In this document: positions 21,797-33,470 of the stretch, in pieces
How positions within the stretch are numbered: the first letter of the stretch is position 1
Layout: each line of letters starts with the position of its first letter
Assembly (NCBI GenBank): GCA_032871835.1
Contig: CM065297.1
Span: forward strand, 42,037,098-42,101,097
Source of the DNA: Dipteronia dyeriana
Taxonomy: Eukaryota; Streptophyta; Magnoliopsida; Sapindales; Sapindaceae
Reading direction: 5' to 3'
Length of the DNA stretch: 64,000 nt
Made by a program: the position numbers and the translations under genes
Notes under the pieces: generated by a model
Database searches by the model: none
What the model was told of the DNA's origin: nothing
The model's input: the letters and a program-made list of their open reading frames with translations, nothing else

Positions 21797-23157
21797 TCAT
21801 AGACCGATGTATCTCTCGGGTTGTCTACTAACCCTCCCATTATGACGAGGTATGGTAGATTGTTGATCTTGTGTTCGTGTGGAACTTACAATTGGGCTAG
21901 GTTGTGAAACCTCTTGTGGAATTGTTTCTCCTAAAATCTTATTCAGGACAATTCTACTTTTAGGCATAAAATTATTCATATAGTCCTCTTCAAGAAATTT
22001 GGCATTTGTCGAAACAAATACTTTAAGATCTAAAGGACTATAGAAATAATATCCTTTGGTTCCTTTTGGATACCCAACAAATATGCATGTTTCTGAACGA
22101 GACTCCATCTTTTCTGTATTTCCTTTTAACAAATATGCATGGTTCCTTTTGGATACCCAACAAATATGCATACCCAACAAATATGCCTAGGACATCCAAA
22201 TATCCTTAATTGTTGTAAACTAGGCTTCGGCCTAGTCTATAAATCATGTGGTGTTTTAGGAACTAACTTAGATGGTACATCATTTAGAATGTACATAGCG
22301 GTTTGTAAAGCATATCCCCAAAAAGAATTAGAAAGTGTCGAATAACTCAATATAGACCAAACCATGTCCAAAATAGTTCTATTTCTCCATCCTGCCACCC
22401 AGTTATATTGAGGTGTACCTGGCGTAGAAAACTGAGAAATTATCCCATTATCATTAAGATATTGTTGAAATTCACCAGATAGATATTCTCCACCACGATC
22501 AGACCTTAAGATTTTTATGTGTTTCTCAAGCTGATTTTCAACTTTAGCTTTAAATGCTTTAATCATGTCAAAAGCATTCGAATTATGTCTCATGAGATAC
22601 ACATAGCCAAATCTCAAGTAATTATCCATGAAATTGATGAAGTACTCATATCCACCTCTAGCTTGAATGCTCATAGGTCCACACGCATCAGTGTATATCA
22701 ATCCTAAACATTCAGTGGCTATTTTACCTTTGGTCGTGAAAGACCTTTTGGTCATCTTACCTTCCATACAAGATCCACAAGTTGGTAGATCTTGGACCTT
22801 TAAGTCACTTAAAAGTCCATCACTAACCAATCGTTTGATCCTATCAAGTTTAATATGACCTAGGCACAAATTCCATGGGTAGGTTTCATCTTTTAATAAT
22901 TTTACTATTTTATGATTATGTTGTAATGATTTCGTGTCTAAGAAGTGAGAGATATTACTATGCAAATAGAATAAACCTTTTTCCAATGTACCTTGTCTAA
23001 CAAATTTGTTATTCTTACCAATAATAAAACCTTTAATAAAAGTAGACGAATATCCAAATTTATTTAAACAAGAAAACGAAATTAAATTCCTCTTGAATTG
23101 TGGTACATAATAAACGTTTATTAAATCTAAATGCCAACTAGAATCTAGATTGACTCT
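21797..23157 (-). pseudogene. C1 integrase with pre-integrase zinc domain
   Basis: From the G1 junction (23157) the minus strand reads YYVPQFKRNLISFSCLNKFGY (end of the protease/linker), GTLEKGLFYLH, a pre-integrase zinc domain (LCLGHIKLDRIKRLV, TCGSCMEGKM), and the integrase core: first Asp in IYTDACGPM, second in ILRSDRGGEY, but the third acidic residue position reads WVAGWRNRT, so Glu is lost. Then NSFWGYALQTAMYILN and, after a break at 22237, a C-terminal part (FVGYPKGTKGYYFY) with a local duplication of the MHICWVSK segment. Integrase would join cDNA to host DNA; this copy cannot. Confidence 0.9.
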
Positions 23158-23737
23158 TCAGTATGTAAATTTTACAAATCATACACGTCATTGACAGGAA
23201 GGAAAAAATAGCCAGGTGGACGCCCAGATGTGCATTCGGGAAATATCCTATGAGGGATCACTAAAGAGAAGAAAAGCCCGAGTAAGCATATACTGAATAA
23301 AACCTACTCGGGATCAGCTAACAGCACTCGGGACTGGTTAAATAACACTTCCACTCGAGCTCAAACGGTACTACTCGGGACCATCAGGTATTACTCTTAC
23401 TCGGGAATAAATACGACCAGAGTAAGAACTTGGTGCTTATTTCATACTGATTGTCATTAAATACATGACGATATCCATCAGGAAGGAATCCCAAATGAAA
23501 TAGAGTATTAAATAAGAAGAGTCCCCAATTAGGAAATAACTTGATTTCTGTACGAAGACTGCATTCTTATAAGGAAACAAGTCCAAATTGAACAGCACTA
23601 CTAGAATCCCACTCGATTTCCATAAGAGACTCCGAAACAAGAAAGAAGACAAATCAACCTCAAGAAAGTAACCGAATCACAATTAAATACAAATATCAAG
23701 TATTACTTGTACAAAACAGATTAGGGTTCTATAAGCA

Positions 23738-23744
23738 TATAAAT
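23738..23744 (+). promoter_or_regulatory. G1 TATA box
   Basis: TATAAAT in both LTR copies, about 160 bp upstream of the conserved stem-loop. Confidence 0.6.
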
Positions 23745-23891
23745 GGAAACCAATAATCTGGTTCCGAAAGAGATAGGCAATATAGCGTACAACAATTATA
23801 GTAAATACAGAGAGAAAAAGAGAGATCGAGAGCTTGTAAACATCTTATTATCTTAGTGGATTTTGGCTTGGTTGATCCTTCAACTACCCGT

Positions 23892-23926
23892 GGATGTTTC
23901 TCCGGCCATCGGAGTTTTACCACGTA
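23892..23926 (+). promoter_or_regulatory. Conserved LTR box with stem-loop (G1)
   Basis: GGATGTTT, stem CTCCG (23900-23904), loop GCCAT, stem CGGAG (23910-23914), TTTTACCACGTAAA. Identical in the 3' LTR (34781-34815). Flanking boxes match those of the copia LTRs while the stem differs but still pairs. Confidence 0.7.
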
Positions 23927-24032
23927 AACCTTGTCTTTGTTACTCTCTCTGCATCTCTTTCTCTTTAAATCAATAGCCGAAATCCTATCCTTGTTGGTTT
24001 TTTTGGCATAATCCAAAAATCGACGTCAATAA

Positions 24033-24052
24033 TTGGCGCTAGAAGGAGGGGC
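24033..24052 (+). promoter_or_regulatory. G1 primer-binding site
   Basis: TTGGCGCTAGAAGGAGGGGC, one base after the LTR end. TGGCGC-type PBS of Tat-like gypsy elements; the exact tRNA was not determined. Confidence 0.75.
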
Positions 24053-24261
24053 CGAACCTCCGAACTTGTTAAAAATCAATGGCATGAAGCAGAAGTAGTT
24101 CAAGGAATGGCCAAAGATCACCAGGCGATTTCTATATTGGCAATACGTCATAAAATCCTGCAGCAAACATAGAAAACCAGCCTGCACACCTGGCGGGGAT
24201 CCAGCAAGTTCCTCCAACTAGCAGAGATCTTACGCTGTGTTTCCAAAAGGCCCTGCAGCAA

Positions 24262-25831
24262 TTGGTGACAGATGCAGCAAGGGAAGGGATTGATCTACTG
24301 GCCGCAGGAGCACATACTCCCAATCCCCCTCCCGTAAGGCTCCGTTCGATGGTGGTGGGGCCAGGAAAAGCTATGCCAGAAACCAGAAGGAACTCCTCCC
24401 CAATCGATTCAGGTGGACAGAAAACACTAGAAGAGGAAAATCACCAAAGGTTGGATCGCAATCAAACAATACGAGTCAGACATCATAAATACGATCGACA
24501 CAAAGAACGGTCATCATCAGAAGACAGTGATCAACACCATCGTAAACGTCATCATGGAGTCACACGAGGGTTCCAGAATCAGAGTGAAGAATCTGAGGAA
24601 AGAATGGCAGTTACCTAACGGTTCAACCGTCAAGGAAGCCCGGTGGGGGACAGAGATGTCATAATCAAAAGCCTAACTCGAGAAGTAGTGAATAACAGGC
24701 GACAGCTGGAGGCACTAGTCAGACGTTATGGCTGTAACGATCTATCCGACGATGACTCCGATAGTCCATTTACCAGGGAGATTTTGCGGACCCCTTTCCC
24801 AAAAATATTCAGGATGCTTCATGTGGAGCAATTCAAAAAAGATACAGATCCAAAGGAGCACGTTAGACGCTATAAAAGTGCCATGGCTCAATATGTCCGC
24901 AGTGACCCCCTATTGTGTCTCAACTTTCCGCAAACACTAGGGGACACAGGCTCAAGATTGTTAGGAAGACTACCCCCAGCAAGCGTAGGAAATTTCAGCG
25001 AGTTGAGCAGGAGCTTCTCAAGGCAATTCCTGAGCAACGTTCACAGAAAGAAGTCGGTGGCCTACCTCTCTCAAATAAAATAGGGGAAGGATGAGTCGTT
25101 AAAAAAATACTTGGGCCAATTCGGCCAAGCAGTATCAGAAATTGGCAGCGCTAATGATGAAGTAATTATTACTGCCTTCACCAATAACTTGCAGAATGGA
25201 CTACTATCCTTTGATTTGAGAAGAGCACGGCTGACAAGGTATGCCGATATGATGGATATGGCGGGAGGATACGCTCTGGCCGAGGAAGAAGAGTTAGCTA
25301 CAGGAGGAAGCTATATGCATGGAGGAAAGCCCGAACAGAAGAATATCGAATCCAAGGGGCAGAATCAAAAGGAAAAACGGAAAATGGAACAACAAGAAGA
25401 AAAACAAGGATGGGGGTAATGGGCCTAACGCCGAACGGTCCAAAGAGAAATACCAAGGAAGATATACCAATTACACCCCTCTTCGGAAGAAACAAGAAGA
25501 AATTATAGCCATCTTGGAAGAAAAGAATATGGTGCAAGAACTGCGGCGACAATCACAGTTCGCCCGGAGAGATACAACCAAGTATTGCAGGTTTCATAAA
25601 GAAACCGGGCATGAAACTTCAAATTGTTTTCAGCTCAGAGATTACATAGAAACTCTTATTCGAGAAGGGCACCTGTGGGATGTAATCTTGAAAAAAGACG
25701 AGAGACCAGAAACCAAGAAAGTCAAGGTTGATCACAACCCTGGTCAAAACCAAAGAACCAGCCCCGAAGCCAATCAAGTAATACATACAATTTTGGGAGG
25801 ACCTTCTACTGGGAGAAGCAACCGAGAATGA
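24262..25831 (+). pseudogene. G1 gag
   Basis: First frame: MVTDAAREGIDLLAAGAH and a charged Ser/Arg/His-rich segment. Then the capsid region: FTREILRTPFPKIFRML, DTDPKEHVRRYKSAMAQY, LPPASVGNFSELSRSFSRQF, SLKKYLGQFGQAVSEI. After a frameshift near 25320-25400 comes a basic linker, and the knuckle YCRFHKETGHETSNC (25583-25627), the CX2HX4HX4C form of plant Tat gag, followed by LRDYIETLIREGHL and HTILGG. Stops at about 24616, 25081 and 25829 interrupt it. Length and order match the family. Confidence 0.88.
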
Positions 25832-26080
25832 ACTCAGGAAATCGGAGAAGCAATAGAAGCAAAGAATAACTTAGACGTAAACTCAGTTGAACCAGACCCG
25901 AAAAGGGTAAAGGAAGGATGGGACCCAATAGTCTTTACAGAGGCAGATTCCCATGGCGTCGATGTTAGGCCATTCCTGAATAAAACAAGGGCCGTGACGA
26001 CCACTTATGCATTAATGATCAAGTTCCCAACAGAACAAGGGGTTGGGATAGTCAAGGGATCCCAAGAGATGGCCCGAAGA
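25832..26080 (+). pseudogene. G1 protease region with catalytic core deleted
   Basis: Reads WDPIVFTEADSHGVDV, then passes within a few residues to TTTYALMIKFPTEQGVGIVK, which in relatives lies at the C-terminal end of the protease. The aspartic protease core with its D-T/S-G loop, about 100 residues, is missing, apparently as an in-frame deletion. Without it Gag-Pol could not be processed. Confidence 0.75.
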
Positions 26081-27115
26081 GCAAATCTGTCAGTATACAG
26101 AGACAAGCATGATGCTGAACAAGTATGCACCATAATGCAGCCAAATCAGTGTAAAGAATCCTTGTCATTCGAACTGGATCCAAGGGAGGGCTCGAATGAA
26201 TACAAGACAGAATTGGTTGAAATACCACTCGAAGAAGACAAACCGGACAAGAAAATCAGGATTGGGGCCAACTTGGAAGGAAAAGTCAAGCGATACTTGA
26301 CCAATCTGCTTAGAGAGTACAAAGATGTATTCGCCTGGAGTTACGAAGATATGATCGGGATTAATGCCCGAGTAATATCCCACCACCTTGCAGTTAGCCC
26401 GAATTCCAAACCAGTAATACAAAAGAGAAGATCATTCAATTCTGAAAGAAGTCAAGCAATCAAACAAGAGGTGGAAAAACTACTAGCGACTGGATCAATC
26501 AGAGAAGTCAGCTACCCTCAGTGGGTCGCCAACGTAGTCCTCGTCCAGAAGAAAAATGGACAATAGAGGATGTGCGTAGATTTCACGGATCTAAACAAGG
26601 CATGTCCAAAGGATAGCTTCCCACTTCTAAGGATAGATCATCTGGTGGATGCCACAGCAGGTCATGAATTACTCAGCTTCATGGACGCTTACTCAGGATA
26701 TAATCAGATCCGGATGAACAAAGCTGATGAAGAAAAAACAGCATTCACAACGGATCAGGGTTTATATTGCTATATAGTAATGCCCTTCGGTTTAAAAAAT
26801 GCAGGAGCTACGTACCAAAGGTTGGTCAACAAAATCTTCACTCGGCAAATAGGAAGGATCATGGAGGTATACGTTGATGATATGTTGACTAAAAGCGTCT
26901 CAGCAGATGAGCATGTCCACGGCCTCCGAGAGACATTTGATGTTTTGAAAAGGTACCAGATGAAATTAAACCCAAACAAATGTTTATTCGGAGTCCATTT
27001 GGGAAGATTCTTGGGTTTTCAAGTCCATCAAAGAGGAATCGAAGTTAATCCCGAGAAGATCCAGGCTTTGCAACAAATGACCTCACCTAAAACATTGAAA
27101 GAGGTATAACGCTTA
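26081..27115 (+). pseudogene. G1 reverse transcriptase
   Basis: LREYKDVFAWSYEDMIGI, IKQEVEKLLATGSIREV, VLVQKKNGQ then a stop (26567) inside the normally continuous motif before RMCVDFTDLNKACPKDS. Then LLSFMDAYSGYNQIRM, VMPFGLKNAGATYQRLVN, catalytic YVDDM (26870-26884) intact, FLGFQVHQRGIEVNPEKI. A frameshift near 27115 follows. This polymerase core is otherwise well preserved, which fits a young insertion. Confidence 0.92.
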
Positions 27116-28190
27116 ACAGGTGTTTAGCCTCCTTAGGATGATTCATCTCAAGGGCTACAGACAGGTGCGCGCCTTTCTTCAAATTAATCAAAAAGGGGAA
27201 AGGCCTGGAGTTGATTAAAGAGTGTGAGCAGGCATGCTTAAAAATAAAAGAGTACTTGGGTCAAGCTCCCATCCTCTCAAAACCACAAAAAGGGGAAATA
27301 CTTCAGCTGTATCATTCAATAACCGAGCTTGCAGCAAGTTTAGTCTTAGTTAGAACAGAAGATGGAGTGCAGAAACCAGTGTATTATACAAGCAAGGCAC
27401 TCCTACCGGCCGAGACCTGGTACTCACAAGCAGAGAAGATAGCCTTAGCATTGGTTTCAGCAGCAAAAAAGGTAAGACCATACTTTTAGGTTCATACGAT
27501 CCAGGTTCTCACCAATTGCCCATTAAGGCAAATATTACAAAAACCAGAGATATCTGGAAGACTAACTAAATGGGTAATCGAGTTAAGTGAATTCGATATT
27601 CATTATGTCCCGAGAACCTCCCTCAAAGGACAAGCGGTGGTAGACTTCATAGCCGAGTTCACAGAACCAAACCTGGAAGCAAAAAGACTGTTGGATAAAA
27701 GTTTCCCCTGGAAACTATATGTTGATGGTTCTTCAAACACTCATGGCAGTGGGGCAGGGATCGTAGTTCGCACCCCAGAAGGAGATGATGTTTAATGTGC
27801 CATGAGATTTGATTTCAAAGCAACCAATAATCAAGCCGAATACGAGGCATTGTTAGCTGGACTCAGAGTCTGCATAGCTCTTGGGACAGATGAAGTTGAG
27901 ATATTCAGCGATTCATAGATAGTTGTCAACCAGGTTATGGACGAATACCAGGCCAAAGATGAATGGATGATTGCCTACCGTGACATCGTAAAATAGCTCC
28001 TCCAAAAATTTAAAGAAAACAAAATTGCTCAGATCTCCAGAGAAGAAAATGAAAAGGCAGACGCTTTATCTAAATTAGCGTCAGCAACAACCTCAATCAG
28101 ACCTAAAACCATTCCAGTTGCACACCTCCTTAAACCGAGTACAGCTATACCGAAGCATTTAAAATTTTTAGAAATCCGAACACCGCAAGA
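27116..28190 (+). pseudogene. G1 RNase H and additional (archaeal-like) RNase H
   Basis: First RNase H: PILSKPQKGEILQLYHSI, KPVYYTSKALLPAETWYS, KIALALVSAAKKVRPYF, then a stop. The connection continues with LTKWVIELSEFDIHYVPRTS. Second RNase H: WKLYVDGSSNTHGSGAGIV, NNQAEYEALLAGLRV, EIFSDS, NEKADALSKLASA. Carrying two RNase H regions is a known feature of plant Tat elements. Stops at about 27487, 27794, 27916 and 27994 break the frame. Confidence 0.85.
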
Positions 28191-28197
28191 CGGTTAA

Positions 28198-29398
28198 ATG
28201 GTCCAGCTGAGAAGGTTCCTGGAAGAAAGCATGCTCCCGAAAGATCCAGTATTAGCAAAGCGCATCAGGTATCTATCGGCTATATATACCATGATCGGAG
28301 GAGAGTTATACAGAAGGGGGTTTTCCCGAGCTCTCCGGAGATGTGTACTGGAGGAAGATGCACATCGAATACTTCAAGAGATCCACGGAGGGGTTTGAGA
28401 AAAAAACACTGGAGGTACAAGCCTGGCGCATAAGGTACTCAGACAAGGCTATTACTGGCCTATGCTTTTCTCAGATGCACAACAGTGGTCGAAAAGTTTC
28501 AATACCTATCAAAGGATTGCTAACGATATCCGACAACCCCTAGAAAAACATAGAAACCTCACTGCTCCATGGCCATTCGCCATGTGGGGTATAAAGAGCA
28601 AGGCATGCCATAATAGCTGTCGATTATTTCACAAAATGGGCAGAAGCTGAAGCGTTGGTGCATATCACGGAAGCCAACAGAACAAATTTTGTAAAGAAAA
28701 ACATACTTTATAGGTTTGGAGTTTCGGACACTATAATCACCGACAATGGCACTCAGTTTGATAACAAAAAGTTCAGACAGTTGTGCGAGAAGTATCATAT
28801 TGCTAACTACTATGCGACACCAGCTCACCCTCAAACAAACAGGCAAGTAGAAGTAGTAAATAAAATTATCAAGCACACCATTAAAGCAAAGTTAGATGAC
28901 AAAAAAGGAAGCTGGGTTGAAAAGCTTCCTGAAGTATTATGGGCATATCGGACGACAACAAGGACTTCAATAGGAGAAACTCCGTTCACCCTAGCGTTCG
29001 GAACAGAAGCTGTCATCCCCATAGAAACATCGTATGCATCCCCACGGGTCAGACTATACGATGAAGAATAGAATGTTGATAAGCTACTACAAAGTTTGGA
29101 TGAGCTAGAAGAAATAAGGGAAAAATCCCGAATAAGAAATACAACATATCAACAAAGAGTGGCTCGCCACTACAATTCTCGTGTTCGGATAAGGAAATTC
29201 TAGCTAGGAGACCTGGTGCTCAGGAAGGTATCGTTGAACACAAAAAACAGAGCCGCAGGATCCCTGGCTGACAAATGGGAAGGTCCATACAAGATCGAGG
29301 GGATAGCTGGCCATGGAGCCTATTGGATTGCTCGACCCAATGGAGGGGTGTTACCCCGACCATGCAATACTCAATATCTGAAGATTTTCTATCATTAA
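28198..29398 (+). pseudogene. G1 integrase
   Basis: LPKDPVLAKRIRYLSAIYTM and GELYRRGFSRALRRCVLEED, then a badly broken zinc-domain and first-Asp region (28400-28650, frameshifts). The core resumes with FGVSDTIITDNGTQFDNKKF (second Asp), YYATPAHPQTNRQVEVVNKI (the Glu), LPEVLWAYRTTTRTSIGETP, and a C-terminal domain with GSLADKWEGPYKIEGIAGHG and CNTQYLKIFYH ending at 29398. Two of three catalytic acids are visible. Confidence 0.9.
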
Positions 29399-29973
29399 TA
29401 TATATATATATTTATATTAAATATTCTATTCTTTTATTGGTAGGATAAATATAAAATTGTAATTTAAATCTGTCGATTTTTTGCAGTAATGAATAAAATT
29501 ACTCGGAATTTTTAAAGGATAGCATCTAGTTCGGGATTTCCAAAAAAGAGCATATGATAATAAGAACATATTGAAGCAGATCATGATAATAAGAACATGC
29601 AAATAGAATTCTCGGGACCATCAAATCCCGAATGGGCGGATAAGCTCCTATGAGCATGCCAGCCGAGCAGGGTAAAAATAACCTTCATAAAAAGGCAAAC
29701 CCGATGCACCAAACTTTGGAAAAATGCTCGGGATGCTATCGGGAGAAATTCCGGTGAAATGTGTAGCTGTGTTGAAGCAAATTTTTTTTTGTAAAAAAAA
29801 AGCTCAACGATTCGGCAAAACCTTGCGCATAAAAACTAGGGAGACATCCTTTGTACTGCGTAAGGACTCGAACGTATGATCATGGTGAGCCTTGATGTAA
29901 CATTCGGGTAGCAACCAGGTATGAAACATAAGTGCAAACTTTCCTGTTTCAAGACGACTCGGTTAATAATAAA
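29399..29973 (+). other. G1 3' untranslated region before the repeat array
   Basis: Begins with a short TA repeat (29398-29413). Otherwise I see no coding signal. Confidence 0.6.
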
Positions 29974-30445
29974 GAGCCAGTTTAATAAGATACTTGGCAA
30001 TCGAAGTCATTCGGGTAACAATCGGTTTAATAAGATACTCGGTTAAGTTACCCGAACATCAAAAGAGCCAGTTTAATAAGATACTTGGCAATTGAAGTCA
30101 TTCGGGTAACGACCGGTTTAATAAGATACTCGGTTAAGTTACCCGAACATCAAAAGAGTCAGTTTAATAAGATACTTGGCAATCGAAGTCATTCGGGTAA
30201 CAACCAGTTTAATAAGATACTCGGTTAAGTTACCCAAACATCAAAAGAGCCAGTTTAATAAGATACTTGGCAATTGAAATCTTTCGGGTAAACGACCGGT
30301 TTAATGAGATACTCGGTTGGGTTACCCGACAATCAAAGAAGCCAGTTTAATAAGATACTTTGCAATTGAAGTTATTCGGGTAACAACCGGTTTAATAAGA
30401 TACTCGGTTAAGTTACCCGACCATCAGCCAGTTTAATACAACACT
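29974..30445 (+). repeat. 91-bp tandem array in G1 3' UTR
   Basis: Units start GAGCCAGTTTAATAAG at 29974, 30065, 30156, 30247 and 30338, exact 91-bp spacing, with a partial sixth at about 30425. Each unit itself contains two halves, both with GTTTAATAAGATACT.GG, so the basic period was about 45 bp. Confidence 0.95.
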
Positions 30446-31411
30446 CGACAATAATCAGCAAAAAATAGACCAAAACCATTCAACTCAAAATAAAATTGAA
30501 TTTTATTGCTCCTAAAAGAATGGTTACAGTTCAAAGAATGGTTCTTTACAAGTAAAAAATAAAGAATCAGAACTTTCTGTAGATTTACAAAATCAAGGTT
30601 GCGAGGACTTTGAGCCTTACCCAATACTCGGATCTGGCACAATCTTGTATTCACGAAGCAGGCTCTCATTAGACGGCCAAGTAATATCGTCGGCAGCATT
30701 ATCCCTCATCTGGCTATAATCTTCACCCGGGACTGGCTCGACAACGTAAAAGGTCGAGAGAGAGTGCTCGGACGGAATCTCTAAATGCATAGGATGGGGC
30801 TTTTTGCCTTGACTACTGCAGTAGGCTCTCCATTCCTTCATTTGCATCCGAAGAGATTCCAAGGACCAATCCACATGGTGTTTGATTGAGAGCTCCCAAT
30901 TAACACGGGCTTTCTCGGTCGCCCTATTCTTTACTTTGAAGAATTCACCGGCCGAAACTAGCCCGCGTTGAAATTTCCGAAGAAGTAGGGCATCGTAAGC
31001 AAAGGATCTTTTAAAACGATCCACCCCTTGGACTTGCAGCTCCAACCTGGCCTCTCTGGAAAGGGATTCAACTGTCAGCACTTGGCGCTCCAAATCTTCA
31101 ATTTTTTGGACATACGCCGACTTCGCCTGCTCCGCCTCCTGCTTGGCCTTAAGCATGGATTCTTCAGCAGTAGAAAGAAGATTTTGAAGCGATGCAACCT
31201 TCTCCTCTGCCAAAGATGCCTTGTCCTCGGCTTCAACCTGCTTTGCCAAGCAGTGGTCGACAAACATCTGTACAAAACCGACCTTCTGCTGATAAGCCTA
31301 CTCAACTCGAGCATGACCCTCCTTGCTCGCCTTCAGATGAGCCTCCAAACGCCTTATCCGATAGGCTTGACATTGCTGCGTCTGAACAAGCTCAGCAAAT
31401 TTGGCCATCAT

Positions 31412-31491
31412 CTGTAAAGGAATATACTTAGAAACCCGACAGAAGCAAAACAATAAAGGAGTCAGAAATAACTGAGTCAGATTTAACTTAC
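31412..31491 (-). other. Intron 2 of the G1 antisense ORF
   Basis: 80 nt; donor TTAT|GTAAGT, acceptor CCTTTACAG|ATGATGG. Restores a continuous coiled-coil frame downstream. Confidence 0.65.
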
Positions 31492-32311
31492 ATAAGATGC
31501 ACCGTTAAAAACATTTTAGAGACGTTCGGTCAGTGAACCATCTCTAAAACCACTCCAGCGGTCCTCCCCGATATAAGCCCGACCAGAGGACATCTGCTGT
31601 AGCATATCCTGGGAGAGAGGAATAAAGGAACCCCCGAGGGTTCAACTCCCCGATTTCCAAACTCGGGGGCAGGAGAAGCCCTATTTGGATATAAGGATGG
31701 AGAAGGTACCCCCGAAGGTTCGGCCACCATATCTCCAACTTCGGGGGTAGAAGAAGCCCTACTCAGTTCTGAAGTGGCTACATCTACTGATGCTCCAACA
31801 CCAACACTCGGGGCAATCTCATCTGTAATATCTTCATCGCTGGAGTCAATGAATGAGACTACCCGAGGAACTTTGAGAGAACGAGATGGCGAACTGACTG
31901 CCTTTCGCTTCTCACCCGGAGAACGGTGGAAGTTAAGATCAACAGCAAGATCTTCTAACGGATCGTCCTGAAAAGACTCAAAGAACTCAGCACCGGTGGG
32001 CACTTGATCTCTCAAGACGTTACCACCCTCGCCAACTTCAAACCGTTCAACAGGCTCTTCACCTGGACCCTCAAACTGCCTCTCACTATTTTCAGGCAGT
32101 TGGGTGTCAGTAGGCTCACCTCGGCCACTTCGACCAGAGAAATCTTGAGTAGAAGGCTGAGCACCCCGATCAACGCATTTGAGAATTTCTTCATCAGGCT
32201 CGGGTGGAGCAATACCCTCATCGCCCTGACGGGAAGCTTCCTTTCTACTCGCTTGTAGAATCGCCTTCACCTGGCGAGCCTGAAGATAGCTGACAACGTC
32301 CGTATCAAACA

Positions 32312-32397
32312 CTGAAAAAAAAAAGAGAATTAATATTGTTTTAAAAATAAAAAGAGAGAGCAGAGAAATACAACAGAATGGGCGCCGGGTTACTTAC
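32312..32397 (-). other. Intron 1 of the G1 antisense ORF
   Basis: 86 nt; donor GCGAT|GTAAGT, pyrimidine run, acceptor TTTTTTCAG|TGTTTGAT. Splicing keeps the frame HRRR-LFDTD. Confidence 0.7.
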
Positions 32398-32461
32398 ATC
32401 GCCTGCGATGACCCGAAATCTGTCTGAAGAAACCGAGCTTTATCATGTCATCCTCTTTGAA

Positions 32462-32515
32462 AAGATAGCTCTTGCTCCTCTTTGAAAAGATAGCTCTTGC
32501 TCCTCTTTTCCAGAA
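32462..32515 (-). repeat. 25-bp tandem duplication in the antisense ORF
   Basis: TCCTCTTTGAAAAGATAGCT followed by CTTGC is present twice in a row (plus-strand reading), immediately before a third partial copy. As 25 is not divisible by three it shifts the reading frame of exon 1. Confidence 0.85.
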
Positions 32516-33470
32516 TATGAACTGCTGCCCGAGTAAGCCTCTTCAGCTCTGAATCACTATATTCGATTGTTTTCTTGTTCCACGCTTCGGGGGAACAAAA
32601 GAAGCGGGGAACACTCAACACCATTTGGGAATCCCCATATAGAACTGTTATATCAAGCTCGAGAGCCCTTCCAGCAAAAAACCAACTGTTCTTCCAAAAT
32701 TTGTTGGATGTAAGGAATCCCCATATGAAACCTTTCTTCTTTGGGTAATCGGAAGCATCGACCTCGCGATTCGCATGTGCTTCTTTTGGGACCTAACCAT
32801 CCGAAGAAGTAGATGCGAGAAAATAGGTCCCCGTTTTGTTAACCTGCCTCAGCGTAAAGAAGTGCCTGATTTCATTCGGGGAAGGCTGCGAAAGGTTCAT
32901 TCGACTGAACATATGCCACATACACGTCAAGGCTTTGTAACTATTCGGGGCCAACTGAGCTGGGGCTATCCCTGCCTCAGCCAAAAACCGGGCAATAAAA
33001 GGCTGAAGGGGAAGTGTGACGCCTCAGCAAAGCATCGATCCGTAAAACACGACCATGCCCTCAGGAGGATTCCATACGGCTCTATCCCCCGCAGGAACCA
33101 AAGTGACCGAGTTGAATCGGGAGCGATATTTTTCTATCTCAGCTGGCCCAACCACGTTCGGCTCAGTATCAAAGCCACTTTGGCGAGTGTCGGAAAACAA
33201 AAGACGAGATGCCCTGTATACTTCATCAACGTCGCCCTCGTTAACAATCTGTTCCCTGGTTTGAACGCTGCTCGAGCCGTGCTTGTATACCTTACTTGTG
33301 CTTTGATGTTTACCAATCCTTCGAGAAGATACCCTGTGACCAGAAATATCAGAATCAGAACTAGAAGGAGAACTCGATACAGGGCTGAAAGTGACGTCAG
33401 GATGAAGCCCAAAAATATCAACCTCTAAAAATGGAGGTTTATCTATTGGGATATCCCCAGTAATTGTCTA

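Larger units (their letters stand above)
23158..24031 (+). mobile_element. G1 5' LTR
   Basis: The start has decayed (TCAGTATG where the 3' copy has TGTTGTATG), and it ends GTCAATA (3' copy TTCAACA). TATA box CATATAAATGG (23738-23744), stem-loop and TTTACCACGTAAA box at 23892-23926. Confidence 0.88.
30617..33470 (-). pseudogene. G1 antisense spliced ORF (Tat-lineage aORF)
   Basis: Minus strand, opposite to gag-pol. Exon 1 (about 33470-32398) has a Ser-rich N-terminus, MVVFYGSML, LPLQPFIARFLAEAGIAPAQ, FIWGFLTSNKFWKNSWFFAG and ends MIKLGFFRQISGHRRR. Intron 1 (32397-32312) is GTAAGT..T-rich..CAG; exon 2 (32311-31492) starts LFDTDVVSYLQARQV and is acidic. Intron 2 (31491-31412) is GTAAGT..TTTACAG; exon 3 (31411-30617) starts MMAKFAELVQ and is a long coiled coil, ending NESLLREYKIVPDP. 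Exon 1 resembles the Pfam family called putative gypsy type transposon (Transposase_28). A 25-bp duplication and three stops break it. The start codon was not located. Confidence 0.75.

Noticed and set aside
24026..24323. Minus-strand ORFs over the G1 leader
   Set aside because: Shadow of the PBS/gag start on the plus strand; no recognisable protein.
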